From: Leyella stercorea DSM 18206
Lineage (GTDB): Bacteria > Bacteroidota > Bacteroidia > Bacteroidales > Bacteroidaceae
Assembly (NCBI RefSeq): GCF_000235885.1
Contig: NZ_JH379439.1
Coordinates: forward strand, 16,356-63,964
DNA length: 47,609 nt
Direction: 5' to 3'
Under the pieces are notes generated by a model that saw nothing but the letters and a program-made list of their open reading frames with translations, searched no databases and was not told where the DNA came from. Each line of letters starts with the position of its first letter. Position 1 is the first letter of the stretch. Below are positions 34,501 to 43,293 of this stretch, piece after piece. The position numbers and the translations under genes are program-made.

Positions 34501-37029
34501 CTAAGCCGTAGGAGGATTGAGAGGTTGAGAGGTTTCGTCGTCCTTGTCGCCCTCTACATCTGCCTCCTTCTCCGAACTCATCACCTTGCATACGCTTGCG
34601 ATTACGTCGTTCTTCTTCGAGAGGTTGATGAGGCGCACGCCCTGTGTGGCACGTCCCATGACACGACACTCTGATACGGCGAGACGTATAGCGATGCCGC
34701 TCTTGTTGATAATCATGAGGTCGTTGTCGTCGGTGACGTTCTTAATGGCTACAAGGCGACCGGTCTTCTCTGTGATAGAGAATGTCTTCACACCCTTACC
34801 GCCGCGGTTTGTCTTGCGGTAGTCTTCTACCTGCGAGCGCTTGCCGTAGCCGTTCTCAGACACAACCATTACGGTCTCTGTCTCGGCGTTGTTCACAACA
34901 ATCATACCTACCACCTCGTCGTCGCCCTCGTCGAGCTTCATACCGCGCACACCAGTAGACACACGACCCATTGTGCGTATAGAGTCTTCGTCGAAGCGCA
35001 CGGCACGTCCGTTGCGGTTGGCGAGGATAATCTCGTTCTTGCCGTTGGTGAGGCGCACGTCTACCACCTCGTCGCCCTCAACGATATTGATGGCGTTGAC
35101 ACCGTTGGTACGCGGACGCGAGTAAGCCTCAAGGCTTGTCTTCTTCACCGTACCGTTCTTCGTGGCGAATACTACGTAGTGCGACTTCACGAACTCCTCG
35201 TCGTTCAGTCCACGCAGACGCAGCAGAGCATTGACAGAGTCGTCGGGATCGATGTTGAGCATGTTCTGGATGGCGCGACCCTTGAAGTTCTTGTCACCCT
35301 CCGGTATCTCGTAGCACTTAAGCCAGTAGCAGCGGCCCTTGCGTGTGAAGAACAGCATGGTTTGGTGCATTGTAGCCGGGTAGATATACTCGGTGAAGTC
35401 CTGCTCGCGTGTGCGTGCTCCCTTCGAACCTACGCCACCGCGCGACTGCTCGCGGAACTCGCTGAGCGGTGTGCACTTGATGTATCCCATGTGCGACACG
35501 GTGATTACGACGGGGTCGTTCGGATAGAAGTCTTCGGCGTTGAACTCGTGCTCGAAAGGCTTTATCTCTGTGCGGCGCTCGTCGCCGTACTTCTCCTTCA
35601 CCTCCTGCAGGTCGTCCTTCATCACCTTCTTGCAGAGTTCTGGATCGCTAAGTATCTGCTCGAAGTAAGCTATCTGACGCTCCAACTCCTCAAACTCGGC
35701 GTGCAACTGGTCGATGCGCAGGCCGGTGAGCTGAGAGAGACGCATGTCAACGATTGCCTTAGATTGCAGTTCGTCGAGTTCGAAACGCTTCTCAAGGTTG
35801 CGCTGAGCGTCAGACGGAGTCTCCGATGCGCGGATGATGCGCACCACCTCGTCGATGTTATCGCAGGCGATGATCAAGCCTTTGAGGATATGGGCACGCT
35901 CCTGAGCCTTCTTGAGGTCGTACTTTGTGCGGCGTATTGTCACGTCGTGACGGTGCTCCACGAAGTACTTCACGCACTCCTTCAGCGTGAGCAGGCGTGG
36001 GCGTCCGTTTACAAGAGCGATACTGTTGACTGAGAACGACGACTGCATAGCGGTCATCTTGTAGAGCTTGTTGAGGATTACGTTGGCGTTGGCATCGCGC
36101 TTCACGTCGACAACGATACGCATACCCTGACGGCCCGACTCGTCGTTGACGTTAGAGATGCCCGTAATCTTGCCCTCCTTAACGAGGTCGGCAATGCCGG
36201 CAACGAGGTCGGCTTTGTTCACGCCATAAGGTATCTCGGTCACAACAATCTTGTCGTGAGTGTCGCCACTCTCTATCTCCGACTTTGCACGCATCACGAT
36301 ACGTCCGCGACCTGTCTCGTAAGCCTGGCGCACGCCCTGCAAGCCATAGATATATGCGCCTGTAGGGAAGTCGGGTGCCTGAATGTACTGCATCAGTCCG
36401 TCGGTGTCGATATCCGGATTGTCGATATATGCACAGCAGCCGTCGATAACCTCGCAGAGGTTGTGTGTAGGCATGTTGGTAGCCATACCCACAGCGATAC
36501 CGTTGCCGCCGTTCACAAGAAGGTTCGGTATCTTCGTAGGCATAACCGACGGCTCGGTGAGCGTGTCGTCGAAGTTGGGATCCATGTCTACAGTATCCTT
36601 CTCCAAGTCGTCCATGATGTGCTCGCCCATCTTCGAGAGGCGGCACTCGGTGTAACGCATGGCAGCTGGAGAGTCGCCGTCAACCGAACCGAAGTTACCC
36701 TGTCCGTCCACAAGCATGTAGCGCATGTTCCAGCTCTGTCCCATACGGACCAAAGCGCCATAGACAGACGAGTCGCCGTGTGGGTGGTACTTACCGAGCA
36801 CCTCACCAACGACGCGCGCACACTTCTTATAAGGGTTGCTGCTTGTGTTGCCGATACCGAGCATACCGTAGAGGATGCGGCGGTGTACCGGCTTAAATCC
36901 ATCGCGAACATCAGGGAGGGCACGAGCCACAATCACCGACATACTATAGTCGATGTACGACTTCTTCATCTCCTCCTCAATGTTGATTTTCTGAACTCTG
37001 TCCAGATCAATTGTTTGATTTTCGTCCAT
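34501..37029 (-). CDS. gyrA: DNA gyrase subunit A
   Basis: 842 residues. It is the DNA breakage-reunion subunit of gyrase, which introduces negative supercoils together with GyrB. The N-terminal winged-helix/tower region carries [20 protein letters not shown] (quinolone-resistance region, Ser87 = E. coli Ser83, Gly91 at the position of Asp87) and the catalytic Tyr126 in [14 protein letters not shown]. The C-terminal beta-pinwheel (about 510-815) has six repeated blades and a GyrA-box-like [19 protein letters not shown]. The acidic C-terminal tail ([16 protein letters not shown]) is common in gyrases and the last codons run into a 10-base repeat. Divergent from terC. Confidence 0.97.
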   Translation of the reverse strand: MDENQTIDLDRVQKINIEEEMKKSYIDYSMSVIVARALPDVRDGFKPVHRRILYGMLGIGNTSSNPYKKCARVVGEVLGKYHPHGDSSVYGALVRMGQSWNMRYMLVDGQGNFGSVDGDSPAAMRYTECRLSKMGEHIMDDLEKDTVDMDPNFDDTLTEPSVMPTKIPNLLVNGGNGIAVGMATNMPTHNLCEVIDGCCAYIDNPDIDTDGLMQYIQAPDFPTGAYIYGLQGVRQAYETGRGRIVMRAKSEIESGDTHDKIVVTEIPYGVNKADLVAGIADLVKEGKITGISNVNDESGRQGMRIVVDVKRDANANVILNKLYKMTAMQSSFSVNSIALVNGRPRLLTLKECVKYFVEHRHDVTIRRTKYDLKKAQERAHILKGLIIACDNIDEVVRIIRASETPSDAQRNLEKRFELDELQSKAIVDMRLSQLTGLRIDQLHAEFEELERQIAYFEQILSDPELCKKVMKDDLQEVKEKYGDERRTEIKPFEHEFNAEDFYPNDPVVITVSHMGYIKCTPLSEFREQSRGGVGSKGARTREQDFTEYIYPATMHQTMLFFTRKGRCYWLKCYEIPEGDKNFKGRAIQNMLNIDPDDSVNALLRLRGLNDEEFVKSHYVVFATKNGTVKKTSLEAYSRPRTNGVNAINIVEGDEVVDVRLTNGKNEIILANRNGRAVRFDEDSIRTMGRVSTGVRGMKLDEGDDEVVGMIVVNNAETETVMVVSENGYGKRSQVEDYRKTNRGGKGVKTFSITEKTGRLVAIKNVTDDNDLMIINKSGIAIRLAVSECRVMGRATQGVRLINLSKKNDVIASVCKVMSSEKEADVEGDKDDETSQPLNPPTA

Positions 37030-37336
37030 TGATTTTTATAATAATTATTTCTTACTTCATTTTAGAGAGCGGTTTTCAAACAGAAAATCGCCTCAAATGC
37101 CTTTTATTTTCGCTATACGCGATTTTAAGGCTGTCTTCAAGGGTGTAAAATTACAAAAAATATTTGGATTAACATTGCTTAGAGGGCTTAAAAAACGCGT
37201 TTTAAGAGATTTTATACCAACACTTCACCAGCTCGCCACCTCACCACTACAACATCAAACCTCACCACTACAACATAAAACCTCACCACCACAACATAAA
37301 ACCTCACCATCTCACCACAACACCGCAACAACATCT
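37030..37336. other. Intergenic region between gyrA and terC
   Basis: 37030-37215 is A+T-rich with no gene I can support and presumably holds the gyrA promoter, for which only a poor match (TAATTTTA, minus, near 37157) is visible. 37218-37336 is a period-8-type array of CACCTCAC, CACTACAA and CACCATCT units on one strand orientation. Confidence 0.6.
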
Positions 37337-37369
37337 ATGTTACAATTCCGTTAAAACCACATTTAAATG

Positions 37370-37400
37370 TTGTACGTTCGGATTATTAGGTATAACTTTG
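37370..37400 (+). promoter_or_regulatory. Promoter of terC
   Basis: TTG (37370-37372), 20 bases, TAACTTTG (37393-37400), 26 bases before the ATG. Confidence 0.82.
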
Positions 37401-37425
37401 CACCCCAAACAAACAAAAGTAACAC

Positions 37426-38466
37426 ATGTTTCATCTTTCAGAATTTATTTTCTTAGGCGGCTTTATTGTGTTCATAGCCGCAATCCTCGTGCTCGACATG
37501 CTCGTTATCGACAAGAAAGCGCATGAGGTATCGATACGTGAGGCAGGCACATGGACTGCCGTTTGGATAACACTCGCACTCGCCTTCTCGGCTTTCCTTT
37601 GGTTCAAGGGCGACATGGTGCACGGCATTAGCAGCTTTGCCGACCTTAAAGCCGTGGCATCGGCGTATGCTCCGCACCTAAAGCTCGATCCGTCGGACTT
37701 CGAGGCGAGCCTGCAGCAGTATCGCCACTACATGACTATCAGCTACATATCGGGCTACCTCATCGAGAAAACGCTGTCTGTAGATAACCTCTTCGTAATG
37801 ATGATGATATTCACGGCGTTCGGCGTAGGCAAGAACGAGTATCAGCATGTGCTCAACTGGGGCATACTGGGTGCAATCGTGCTGCGCTTCGTGTTCATCT
37901 TCCTCGGTGCGGCAATCATCAGTCGCTTCGACTGGGTGCTGCTGGTTTTCGGAGGCGTACTTATATATAGTGGTGTGAAGATGTTCCTCGACCGCAACAA
38001 GAAGGAGGAGATGGACGTTCAGAAGAATCCTATCGTGCGACTGCTCTCCAAAACCGGCCGCATACACACGCAGTTTGAGGGCGACCGCTTCTTTGTGCGC
38101 AAGGCAGGCAGATTGCTCTTCACACCGCTCTTCGTGACGGTGCTCGTGATAGAATTCAGCGACTTGATATTCGCTTTCGATAGTATTCCGGCGGTATTCT
38201 CGGTGTCGCTCGACCCTTACGTAGTGTTCTTCTCTAACATCTTCGCCATCCTCGGCTTGCGTGCGATGTTCTTCCTCTTAGCAGCTATTGCCGACCGTTT
38301 CCGCTATCTGAAAACGGGCGTGTGCGTGCTGCTGCTCTTCATCGGTGCGAAAATGCTCATACATGAATGGGTGGAGATTGACGCTGTGACTTCGCTCTGC
38401 ATCATCCTCGCCGTGCTCGTCGCAAGCATCGGTGCGTCGCTGCTGCCGCAGCGTAAGAAGGCATAG
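37426..38466 (+). CDS. TerC family integral membrane protein
   Basis: 346 residues with about nine hydrophobic segments. It matches the TerC/Alx family, involved in metal (often manganese) handling or tellurite resistance. Diagnostic segments are YISGYLIEKTLSVDNLFVMM with the conserved Glu and Asp in the membrane, LRFVFIFLGAAIISRFDWVL, VLVIEFSDLIFAFDSIPAVF with a second acidic pair, and NIFAILGLRAMFFLLAAIADRF. The cytoplasmic loop has the usual LFTPLFV after a charged stretch. Substrate cannot be told from sequence. It is monocistronic with a consensus promoter; the 3' side meets rnpB convergently. Confidence 0.9.
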   Translation: MFHLSEFIFLGGFIVFIAAILVLDMLVIDKKAHEVSIREAGTWTAVWITLALAFSAFLWFKGDMVHGISSFADLKAVASAYAPHLKLDPSDFEASLQQYRHYMTISYISGYLIEKTLSVDNLFVMMMIFTAFGVGKNEYQHVLNWGILGAIVLRFVFIFLGAAIISRFDWVLLVFGGVLIYSGVKMFLDRNKKEEMDVQKNPIVRLLSKTGRIHTQFEGDRFFVRKAGRLLFTPLFVTVLVIEFSDLIFAFDSIPAVFSVSLDPYVVFFSNIFAILGLRAMFFLLAAIADRFRYLKTGVCVLLLFIGAKMLIHEWVEIDAVTSLCIILAVLVASIGASLLPQRKKA

Positions 38467-38497
38467 TATACATGCTTGCAAAAATATAAAAAAAGCG

Positions 38498-38885
38498 GGA
38501 AACAGTGTCTCTATAAGCCGGGTTCTGTTTCTCGCACTGCATTGCTGCGATGCGAGCCTTCTGTCATTTATCTACTACGCAGGTCGCCCTGCGTCTCCAG
38601 CATTCTACCCTCCACCGTCACTATGGTCGGACGGGACGCCCTCAAACGATGGTTTACATGAACTTGCAGCCCCCAGATGGTACAGCCCGATGATCGCCCA
38701 CCGGCTGGTGGTCTCTTACACCACCTTCTCACCCTTACCACACACGAGGCGTGGCGGTTATTTTCTTCTACCGACACCTGCCGTCGCCGACAGCTTCTAC
38801 TTTCGGAAGTGGGGTTCCCTGTGCTGCCCGGACTTTCCTCTCCTGCGCCTATGCGCAGCAGCGACAGAACCGAGACACTGTTTCC
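38498..38885 (-). ncRNA. rnpB: RNase P RNA (bacterial type A-like)
   Basis: Read on the minus strand, the segment has the universal CR I motif GAGGAAAGTCCGGGC near the 5' side and the canonical 3' ending ACAGAACCCGGCTTATAG. The 5' end (GGAAACAGTGTCTC) and 3' end (GAGACACTGTTTCC) are perfect complements, forming helix P1. The GGTGGTGTAAGAGACCACC stem and GGTAAGGGTGAGAAGGTGG are also typical of the specificity domain. Length about 388 bases. A T run follows the 3' P1 strand (38488-38495 read on minus), acting as terminator. It is the catalytic RNA that matures tRNA 5' ends. Open frames overlapping it on either strand are not genes. Confidence 0.96.
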
Positions 38886-38894
38886 AACAAGATG

Positions 38895-38926
38895 CAAAGT
38901 TACGGAAAATTGCGCACATAGGGCAA
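38895..38926 (-). promoter_or_regulatory. Promoter of rnpB
   Basis: On minus: TTG (38924-38926), 21 bases, TAACTTTG (38895-38902), about 10 bases before the RNA 5' end. Confidence 0.8.
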
Positions 38927-38935
38927 TTTTCCGTA
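38902..38935 (-). terminator. Hairpin overlapping the rnpB promoter
   Basis: ACGGAAAATTGC / GCAATTTTCCGT (12-base arms, 10-base loop) lies 43 bases after the stop of the beta-barrel gene on minus and covers the -33 and spacer of the rnpB promoter. No T run follows on the minus strand. Confidence 0.55.
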
Positions 38936-38977
38936 ATTTATTTGAATAAAAGTAGACAATAAGAGTGGTCTACTCCA

Positions 38978-39658
38978 TCAGAAATTAACACCAAAACTGA
39001 GCGAGAGACTGCGATTGTGCGATGTGTCGAACTCGTCGTGACAGATATTGGCGAGGCCGAGGTCGTAGGTGAGGTCGGCATAGAACAGGTCGTAGGTTAC
39101 GCCGCAACCGAAGCGCAAACCGCCATCAAAATGCTTGAACTTGTGCTTCGAGAAAGAATGAACAGCATCACGATCGGCAAAATCCTTCACCTTTCCACCA
39201 ATGCCCAACGCGAAGTAGCCACCGGCAAGTGGCTGCACCGAGAAGTGCTCGTTTACCTGGAAGCCGTATTTCACAACGATAGGGAGCTCTAAATAGCGCA
39301 GACTAAAGGTTTTCTTCTTGCCTTCATATAGATTTTTACCACCCTTCTCCACATACATCAGTCCACCCTCAAGGAATACGGGGGCTTTCGGAGAGAGCTG
39401 CATACCAGTAAACACGCCAAAGTTTAGTCCGGTTTTTGTGCTACTTCCGTCAAGCTCCTTTTTGTCAGAATTGACTGTGGTGAACGACGGACCAAGGCGC
39501 AGACCCATGTAAACGCCCTCTCTACCGAAGCGGTCGTAACGATTGGCGTACATCGAGAAATCGCGTCCGCCACGATAGTTGTTGCCTTGATATCCCTGTG
39601 CCTCCATGGTAAGAACCGAGGTCAATAACGCTATTGCTACAATTAAAAACTTCTTCAT
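38978..39658 (-). CDS. Outer-membrane beta-barrel protein (PorT-like)
   Basis: 226 residues with a signal peptide (MKKFLIVAIALLTSVLTMEAQ). The rest alternates short amphipathic strands typical of an eight-stranded outer-membrane barrel: YMGLRLGPSFTTVNSD, LNFGVFTGMQLSP, PVFLEGGLMYVEKGGKN, LRYLELPIVVKYGFQVNEHF, VQPLAGGYFALGIGGKV, and ending SLSLSFGVNF with the C-terminal aromatic residue needed for barrel assembly. It fits the 'porin family / outer membrane beta-barrel' group common in Bacteroidales (PorT-related by name, not proven to act in T9SS). It has its own promoter and ends just before rnpB. Confidence 0.88.
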   Translation of the reverse strand: MKKFLIVAIALLTSVLTMEAQGYQGNNYRGGRDFSMYANRYDRFGREGVYMGLRLGPSFTTVNSDKKELDGSSTKTGLNFGVFTGMQLSPKAPVFLEGGLMYVEKGGKNLYEGKKKTFSLRYLELPIVVKYGFQVNEHFSVQPLAGGYFALGIGGKVKDFADRDAVHSFSKHKFKHFDGGLRFGCGVTYDLFYADLTYDLGLANICHDEFDTSHNRSLSLSFGVNF

Positions 39659-39686
39659 TTATAAAAACGTGTTTTGGTTAATGTTG

Positions 39687-39716
39687 CGAATTTACAACAA
39701 TTTTGACTAATAACAA
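39687..39716 (-). promoter_or_regulatory. Promoter of the beta-barrel gene
   Basis: On minus: TTG (39714-39716), 19 bases, TAAATTCG (39687-39694), one mismatch to TAnnTTTG. Confidence 0.6.
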
Positions 39717-39888
39717 GAGTTTTATCCCTATTAATTGTTATGGATTTCCCTATTATGCCACAATTAAAGAATAAAAGAAAAACTTTTAGCATATTGTTCC
39801 ACGCTTCGGGGTTACGCCGTGTGCTTGATTTAAGTCATATTATGCGAGGTTTCTGTTTTACGACTGCACCGTTAGCTGATTATTTGCG

Positions 39889-39896
39889 TAACTTTG
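39889..39896 (+). promoter_or_regulatory. -7 element of the MFS gene
   Basis: TAACTTTG, exact match, 46 bases before the ATG; no clear -33 TTG at the expected spacing. Confidence 0.5.
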
Positions 39897-39942
39897 CAGT
39901 ATAAAATAAATAAAGGATAACCAGTTATATTTTATTTTCAGG

Positions 39943-41139
39943 ATGCAAAAGAAAGAATCTTTCAGCAGATGGTTGCCCCTTGTAGGGCTTACCTTTGCCG
40001 TGTTCGTGTTCAACACCTCAGAGTTTATGCCTATCGGTCTGCTCACAGACATTGCCACCGACCTTAATATCAGCGAGGCTCGCGCCGGACTGCTAATCTC
40101 GGTGTACGCCTGGGTGGTTGCGATAATGTCGCTGCCTCTGATGATAAAGGCATCGAAGATGGAGCTGAAGCGGTTGTTGCTGTCCATAATAGCGTTGTTC
40201 GTAGTGAGCCATGTAGGGTCGGCATTAGCCGAAGGCTATTACACGCTGATGCTCTCGCGCATCGGTGTGGCTTGCGCCCACTCTATATTCTGGTCGATAG
40301 CCTCGCCGCTCGCTGTGCGCACCGTGCCCGACGGAAAGCGTGCCTTAGCACTGAGTGCTATTGCCACAGGTTCGTCGGTAGCCATGGTTGTCGGTCTGCC
40401 GTTGGGTCGCGTGATAGGTCTCTACGTAGGTTGGCGAATGGCGTTCATGAGCATCGCCATCATCTCCGCCCTCATATTCGTGTTCATACTCGTGGTGTTT
40501 CCAAAACTGCAGAGCCGCGGCAAGTTCGCCTTCAAGCAGCTGCCCGAGTTGCTACACAACCGCGTGCTGGTAGGCGTATTCATTATGTCGGTGCTCTTCG
40601 CCACAGCCCATTACACCTGCTACAGCTACATTGAGCCGTTCCTGGGCAAAGTGGCAGCCATGTCGCCCGAAACGGTGACGCTGGTACTCATCGTGTTCGG
40701 CGGTTCGGGTATGCTCGGCAGTATAGCCTTCTCAAAGTACTATATGGCTAACCCACGCCGCTTCATACTGGCGGTGACGTTAGGCCCCGCCTTGTGCATG
40801 ATGATGCTGCAGGCTGCGACTGCGGGCATGGCGTACACCCTCGCGGTCTGCATCTTGTGGGGAGCCATGGCTACGGCGTTCAACATAGCCTTTCAGGACA
40901 ACACCATACGCTTTGCGCCGGATAACGCCACGTCGATAGGCATGTCTATCTTTTCGGGCATATTCAACCTCGGCATAGGCAGTGGTGCCTACGTGGGCGG
41001 ACTGGTGGTGAGCCGACTGTCGATAGAATACATAGGCTATGCTGGCGGAGCTATCGGTATCATTGCAACGCTTTACTTGGCGCTGCGCTACTTCCCCAAC
41101 ATGAGGCGCAGGGAGGCGACGGAAATAAAACAAAAGTAA
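39943..41139 (+). CDS. MFS sugar/arabinose efflux transporter (SotB-like)
   Basis: 398 residues with 12 predicted membrane helices of the DHA1 branch of the major facilitator superfamily. It lines up with E. coli SotB throughout: FVFNTSEFMPIGLLTDIA at the start, VYAWVVAIMSLPLM, LSRIGVACAHSIFWSIASPL, GKRALALSAIATGSSVAMVV, GLPLGRVIGLYVGWRMAF, ATAHYTCYSYIEPFLG, and SIFSGIFNLGIGSGAYVGG. SotB exports arabinose and IPTG, so sugar or small-molecule export is likely; the substrate here is inference. It is flanked by its own -7 box and the htrA promoter; no neighbour suggests a pathway. Confidence 0.9.
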   Translation: MQKKESFSRWLPLVGLTFAVFVFNTSEFMPIGLLTDIATDLNISEARAGLLISVYAWVVAIMSLPLMIKASKMELKRLLLSIIALFVVSHVGSALAEGYYTLMLSRIGVACAHSIFWSIASPLAVRTVPDGKRALALSAIATGSSVAMVVGLPLGRVIGLYVGWRMAFMSIAIISALIFVFILVVFPKLQSRGKFAFKQLPELLHNRVLVGVFIMSVLFATAHYTCYSYIEPFLGKVAAMSPETVTLVLIVFGGSGMLGSIAFSKYYMANPRRFILAVTLGPALCMMMLQAATAGMAYTLAVCILWGAMATAFNIAFQDNTIRFAPDNATSIGMSIFSGIFNLGIGSGAYVGGLVVSRLSIEYIGYAGGAIGIIATLYLALRYFPNMRRREATEIKQK

Positions 41140-41215
41140 AAAAGGAGGGTTGGTTTTCTAATAGCCGTTAATATGTTAAATTGTAGTGTTAAAATGGGAT
41201 AAAGATGCGTGTCAA

Positions 41216-41249
41216 TTTGTCAGATTAACATTTTTTGCGTCTAAATTTG
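41216..41249 (+). promoter_or_regulatory. Promoter of the DegP/HtrA gene
   Basis: TTTG (41216-41219), 22 bases, TAAATTTG (41242-41249). The spacing is one base over the usual range. The leader to the ATG is about 130 bases and A-rich. Confidence 0.6.
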
Positions 41250-41388
41250 CAACCACGAAAACAGAAACGCTGTTGTTTTAACACAACATTGCACGCATAG
41301 AACGGCAATATGTCAGAATAAGCAAGCAGCGTTAAGTAGGTCGTAAACGATTAGAAAACAATAACAAAACAAGAAAATAAACAGAACT

Positions 41389-42855
41389 ATGAAAAAGTAT
41401 TCTAAGTATTTTGTTGTGGCAATGAGCACCCTCGCCTTTGCCTTTTCCACCGGAACATTAATCAAGGTGAACGCAACACCAGCCGCAGCGGCAGCCGTAC
41501 CGGCACAGCCGGTCGATCTGACATACGCTGCGGAGAAGTCGCTGCCGTCGGTTGTACATATCCTCAGCACAAAGAACTCGAAGGTGCAGACCGTGGAGGT
41601 GGAGAACGACCCGTTCTCCGACTTCTTCTCTGACCCATTCGGTTTCTTCGGCAATCCACAAGGCAACGGTGGCAAGCAGCGTCGCAGCGTGCGCACACCG
41701 AAGCAGCAGGGCTCGGGCTCGGGCGTTATCATCTCTGCCGACGGCTACATCGTGACGAACAACCACGTGGTGGCAGACGCTGACGAGCTGACCGTGACAC
41801 TCAACGACAATAAAGAATACTCGGCACGCATCATCGGCACGGACAAGGCTTCCGACCTGGCACTCATCAAGATTGACGGCAAGAACCTGCCAGCCATAAC
41901 TATCGCCAACAGCGACGACATCAAGGTGGGCGAATGGGTGCTCGCCGTAGGCAACCCGTTCAACCTTACGAACACCGTGACGGCGGGCATCGTGAGCGCT
42001 AAGGCACGCTCGCTCTACCAGAATGGTGTGGAGTCGTTCATACAGACCGACGCCGCCATCAATCCTGGCAACTCGGGCGGTGCTCTCGTCAACACACGCG
42101 GCGAGCTCATCGGCATCAACGCCATGCTCTACTCGCAGACCGGATCGTTCAGTGGCTACGGCTTCGCTATACCAACGTCGATTATGAACAAGGTGGTGGC
42201 AGACTTGAAGCAGTACGGCACTGTGCAGCGTGCACTCATCGGCATACAGGGTCAGGACGTGAAGAACTATGTAGATGCCAAGAAAGATAAGGGCGAGGAC
42301 ATTGACCTCGGCACAATGGAGGGCATCTACGTGGCTAAGGTGACCGAAGAGAGCGCGGCAGAAGAGGCTGGCATGAAGGAAGGCGATGTCATCACTGCTA
42401 TAGACGGCAAACCTGTAAACAAGATGGCTGAGCTGCAGGAAGTGCTCGCCAAGAAGCGCCCGGGCGACAAGGTGACTGTGACTTATCTGCGCGACAAGAA
42501 GAAGGCTACAAAGACCGTAACGCTGAAGAACGAGAAGGGCAACACACAGGTTGTGAAGAAGGCAGACCTCGACGTGCTCGGTGGCAACTTCCGCGCTATC
42601 ACGAACGCACAGAAGGAACAGCTGAACATCGGCTACGGCTTGGAGGTACTGAAGGTGAACTCGGGCAGACTGAAGACCGCAGGCATCACAAAGGGCTTCA
42701 TCATCCAGCGCGTGAACGACAACGCAGTGAAGACCATAGATGACTTGCAGAACGCTGTGAAGGAGGCATCTACAAGCAAGGATCCGGTGCTCTATATCCA
42801 GGGCGTTTATCCTACGGGCAAGAAGGCTTACTTCGCTGTGCCTTTGGAAGACTAA
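41389..42855 (+). CDS. DegP/HtrA family (Do) periplasmic serine protease
   Basis: 488 residues. The signal region (about 1-30) is followed by a trypsin-like protease domain with catalytic His126 in YIVTNNHVVAD, Asp156 in KASDLALIKID and Ser229 in AAINPGNSGGALV. Two PDZ domains follow: PDZ1 about 255-370 (EGIYVAKVTEESAAEEAGMK) and PDZ2 about 395-485 (YGLEVLKVNSGRLKTAGITK). Before the His there is an LA-loop-like DPFSDFFSDPFGFFGNP segment. Such proteases degrade or refold misfolded envelope proteins under stress. The C-terminus is normal in length. A terminator follows about 130 bases downstream, after three REP-like palindromes. Confidence 0.95.
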   Translation: MKKYSKYFVVAMSTLAFAFSTGTLIKVNATPAAAAAVPAQPVDLTYAAEKSLPSVVHILSTKNSKVQTVEVENDPFSDFFSDPFGFFGNPQGNGGKQRRSVRTPKQQGSGSGVIISADGYIVTNNHVVADADELTVTLNDNKEYSARIIGTDKASDLALIKIDGKNLPAITIANSDDIKVGEWVLAVGNPFNLTNTVTAGIVSAKARSLYQNGVESFIQTDAAINPGNSGGALVNTRGELIGINAMLYSQTGSFSGYGFAIPTSIMNKVVADLKQYGTVQRALIGIQGQDVKNYVDAKKDKGEDIDLGTMEGIYVAKVTEESAAEEAGMKEGDVITAIDGKPVNKMAELQEVLAKKRPGDKVTVTYLRDKKKATKTVTLKNEKGNTQVVKKADLDVLGGNFRAITNAQKEQLNIGYGLEVLKVNSGRLKTAGITKGFIIQRVNDNAVKTIDDLQNAVKEASTSKDPVLYIQGVYPTGKKAYFAVPLED

Positions 42856-42865
42856 ACAAATAGGA

Positions 42866-42976
42866 GCCTACGACATTCCTGTCGTAGGCACTACAAGGAA
42901 ACAACAACATGCCTACGGCATTCCTGCCGCAGGCTCTACAAGGAAAAAACATGCCTACGGCAGGAATGCCGTAGGC
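42866..42976. repeat. Three REP-like palindromes
   Basis: Palindromes at 42866-42889 (GCCTACGACA / TGTCGTAGGC), 42911-42934 (GCCTACGGCA / TGCCGCAGGC) and 42953-42976 (GCCTACGGCA / TGCCGTAGGC), each with a 4-base loop. The first shows a compensated change (GACA/TGTC in place of GGCA/TGCC). They are joined by near-identical spacers with TCTACAAGGAAA or CACTACAAGGAAA. Same family as the copies at 1-177. Confidence 0.85.
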
Positions 42977-42987
42977 TCCTAAGGTAC

Positions 42988-43027
42988 ATAGCGGAGGACT
43001 CAGAAAAAGCCCTCCGCTATTTTTTTT
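42988..43027 (+). terminator. Intrinsic terminator after the HtrA gene
   Basis: ATAGCGGAGG / CCTCCGCTAT with a 13-base loop and seven T directly after. Confidence 0.9.
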
Positions 43028-43040
43028 GTTGTCAATTTAG

Positions 43041-43128
43041 CATCCGCATCGGTCGATACGAGCATCCGCGTCGGTCGGTGCAGACATCCGCGTCGGTCGA
43101 TGCAGACATCCGCGTCGGTCGGTGCAGA
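43041..43128. repeat. 22-bp tandem repeat array, four units
   Basis: Four 22-base units (typical start CATCCGCGTCGGTCGATGCA), same orientation as the arrays at 5713 and 31767. The central dinucleotide is GT, as in the 31767 array. It lies upstream of the rpoD promoter. Confidence 0.88.
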
Positions 43129-43194
43129 ACAAAAAAAAGCAACTACTACATTATTAGTTTTACCAAACAGCAATAAAAATAAGTAGATTAAAAT

Positions 43195-43225
43195 TTGCTG
43201 CAACCAATAGAAATAACTAAATTTG
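43195..43225 (+). promoter_or_regulatory. Promoter of the primary sigma factor gene
   Basis: TTTG (43195-43198), 19 bases, TAAATTTG (43218-43225), 68 bases before the ATG. It is an exact consensus, so the gene is probably transcribed by its own product. Confidence 0.85.
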
Positions 43226-43293
43226 CAGAATGATGCGCGCAAAGCGCACCCACCCTTTTAACAATAAAATAATATCAAAAAAAGCAACACTTA

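Noticed and set aside
38432..38962. Plus- and minus-strand proteins around 38.5-38.9 kb
   Set aside because: The region is RNase P RNA.
43000..43242. 80-codon minus-strand frame upstream of rpoD
   Set aside because: It crosses the 22-bp array, the terminator and the promoter; no sign of a gene.
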